Shown: one piece after another, positions 63,921 to 64,000 of the stretch
How positions within the stretch are numbered: the stretch's first letter is position 1
Layout: each line of letters starts with the position of its first letter
Assembly: GCA_003024175.1 (NCBI GenBank)
Contig: MDYQ01000111.1
Coordinates: 155,012 to 219,011 of the forward strand
Reading direction: 5' to 3'
Length of the DNA stretch: 64,000 nt
Origin: Planoprotostelium fungivorum
Taxonomy: Eukaryota; Evosea; Variosea; Cavosteliida; Cavosteliaceae
Program-made: the position numbers and the translations under genes
The notes under the pieces: generated by a model
What the model saw: only the letters and a program-made list of their open reading frames with translations
Database searches by the model: none
What the model was told of the DNA's origin: nothing

Positions 63921-64000
63921 CTGATGTAAAGGGGTCTGTGATGGTGATGATGTTCTCCGTTCACAACTTTTTCCGTCATCTACAAATGGTCTCTTCCTGT

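Overview
The window is nuclear DNA of a unicellular eukaryote. Nearly every gene is cut by very short GT-AG introns (about 32-70 nt), exons are close-packed on both strands, and intergenic gaps are mostly under 600 bp. Gene content is that of an amoebozoan- or holozoan-like protist: a class I PI3-kinase, a true tyrosine kinase with leucine-rich repeats, SH2 proteins, a Rho GTPase, Integrator and WDR3. My best guess is a protosteloid amoeba (Protostelium/Planoprotostelium type). That name is an inference, not something read from the sequence. Exons below were joined by hand from donor/acceptor sites and reading phase.

Layout. 1-2051 (-): RGS protein running into a Cbl-like helical/EF-hand/SH2 block, cut by the window edge. 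2565-4016 (-): coiled-coil protein. 4183-6071 (-): secreted class 3 lipase probably fused to a fibronectin III region. 6389-7268 (+): endonuclease/exonuclease/phosphatase enzyme. 7404-8504 (+): enoyl-CoA hydratase/isomerase. 8660-10499 (+): unrecognised protein with an ankyrin-like centre. 11303-13312 (+): nucleoporin NUP54. 13495-14390 (-): charged Glu/Val/Pro repeat protein. 15726-20493 (+): class I PI3K. 20981-24414 (+): receptor-like kinase with an extracellular sensor domain and a HAMP-like linker. 24502-25811 (+): N-acetylglucosamine kinase. 25976-26510 (-): relative of the 8660 gene. 27241-29087 (-): GH18 chitinase-like secreted protein lacking the catalytic acid. 29690-33064 (+): SH2-UBA-VPS9-TPR protein. 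33320-34151 (-): EF-hand protein. 34273-35254 (-): mitochondrial PPR protein. 35612-40951 (+): LRR receptor tyrosine kinase. 41096-44141 (-): NADPH oxidase/ferric reductase-like protein. 45749-48280 (+): ubiquitin-like-vWA-Rho GTPase. 48356-51765 (-): Integrator subunit 4. 52278-53464 (+): UBZ-RING E3 ligase. 53700-55915 (+): tau-tubulin/CK1 kinase ending in a CaaX box. 56109-59868 (+): beta-helix multi-pass membrane protein. 60137-60209 (-): tRNA-Arg(UCU). 60344-63920 (-): WDR3/Utp12.

Two themes stand out. First, phosphotyrosine and small-GTPase signalling parts are dense here: a tyrosine kinase, two SH2 proteins in unusual architectures, a PI3K, a Rab5-type exchange factor and a Rho GTPase fusion. 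Second, a 20-bp palindrome, CATCTACAACGTTGTAGATG, and its 10-bp half-site recur dozens of times. Most copies lie inside introns of unrelated genes, in both orientations, and some form the intron's own 3' splice site. This is the strongest candidate for an undescribed element. The window also contains an assembly join: a 214-bp duplicated block around a single N at 33182.
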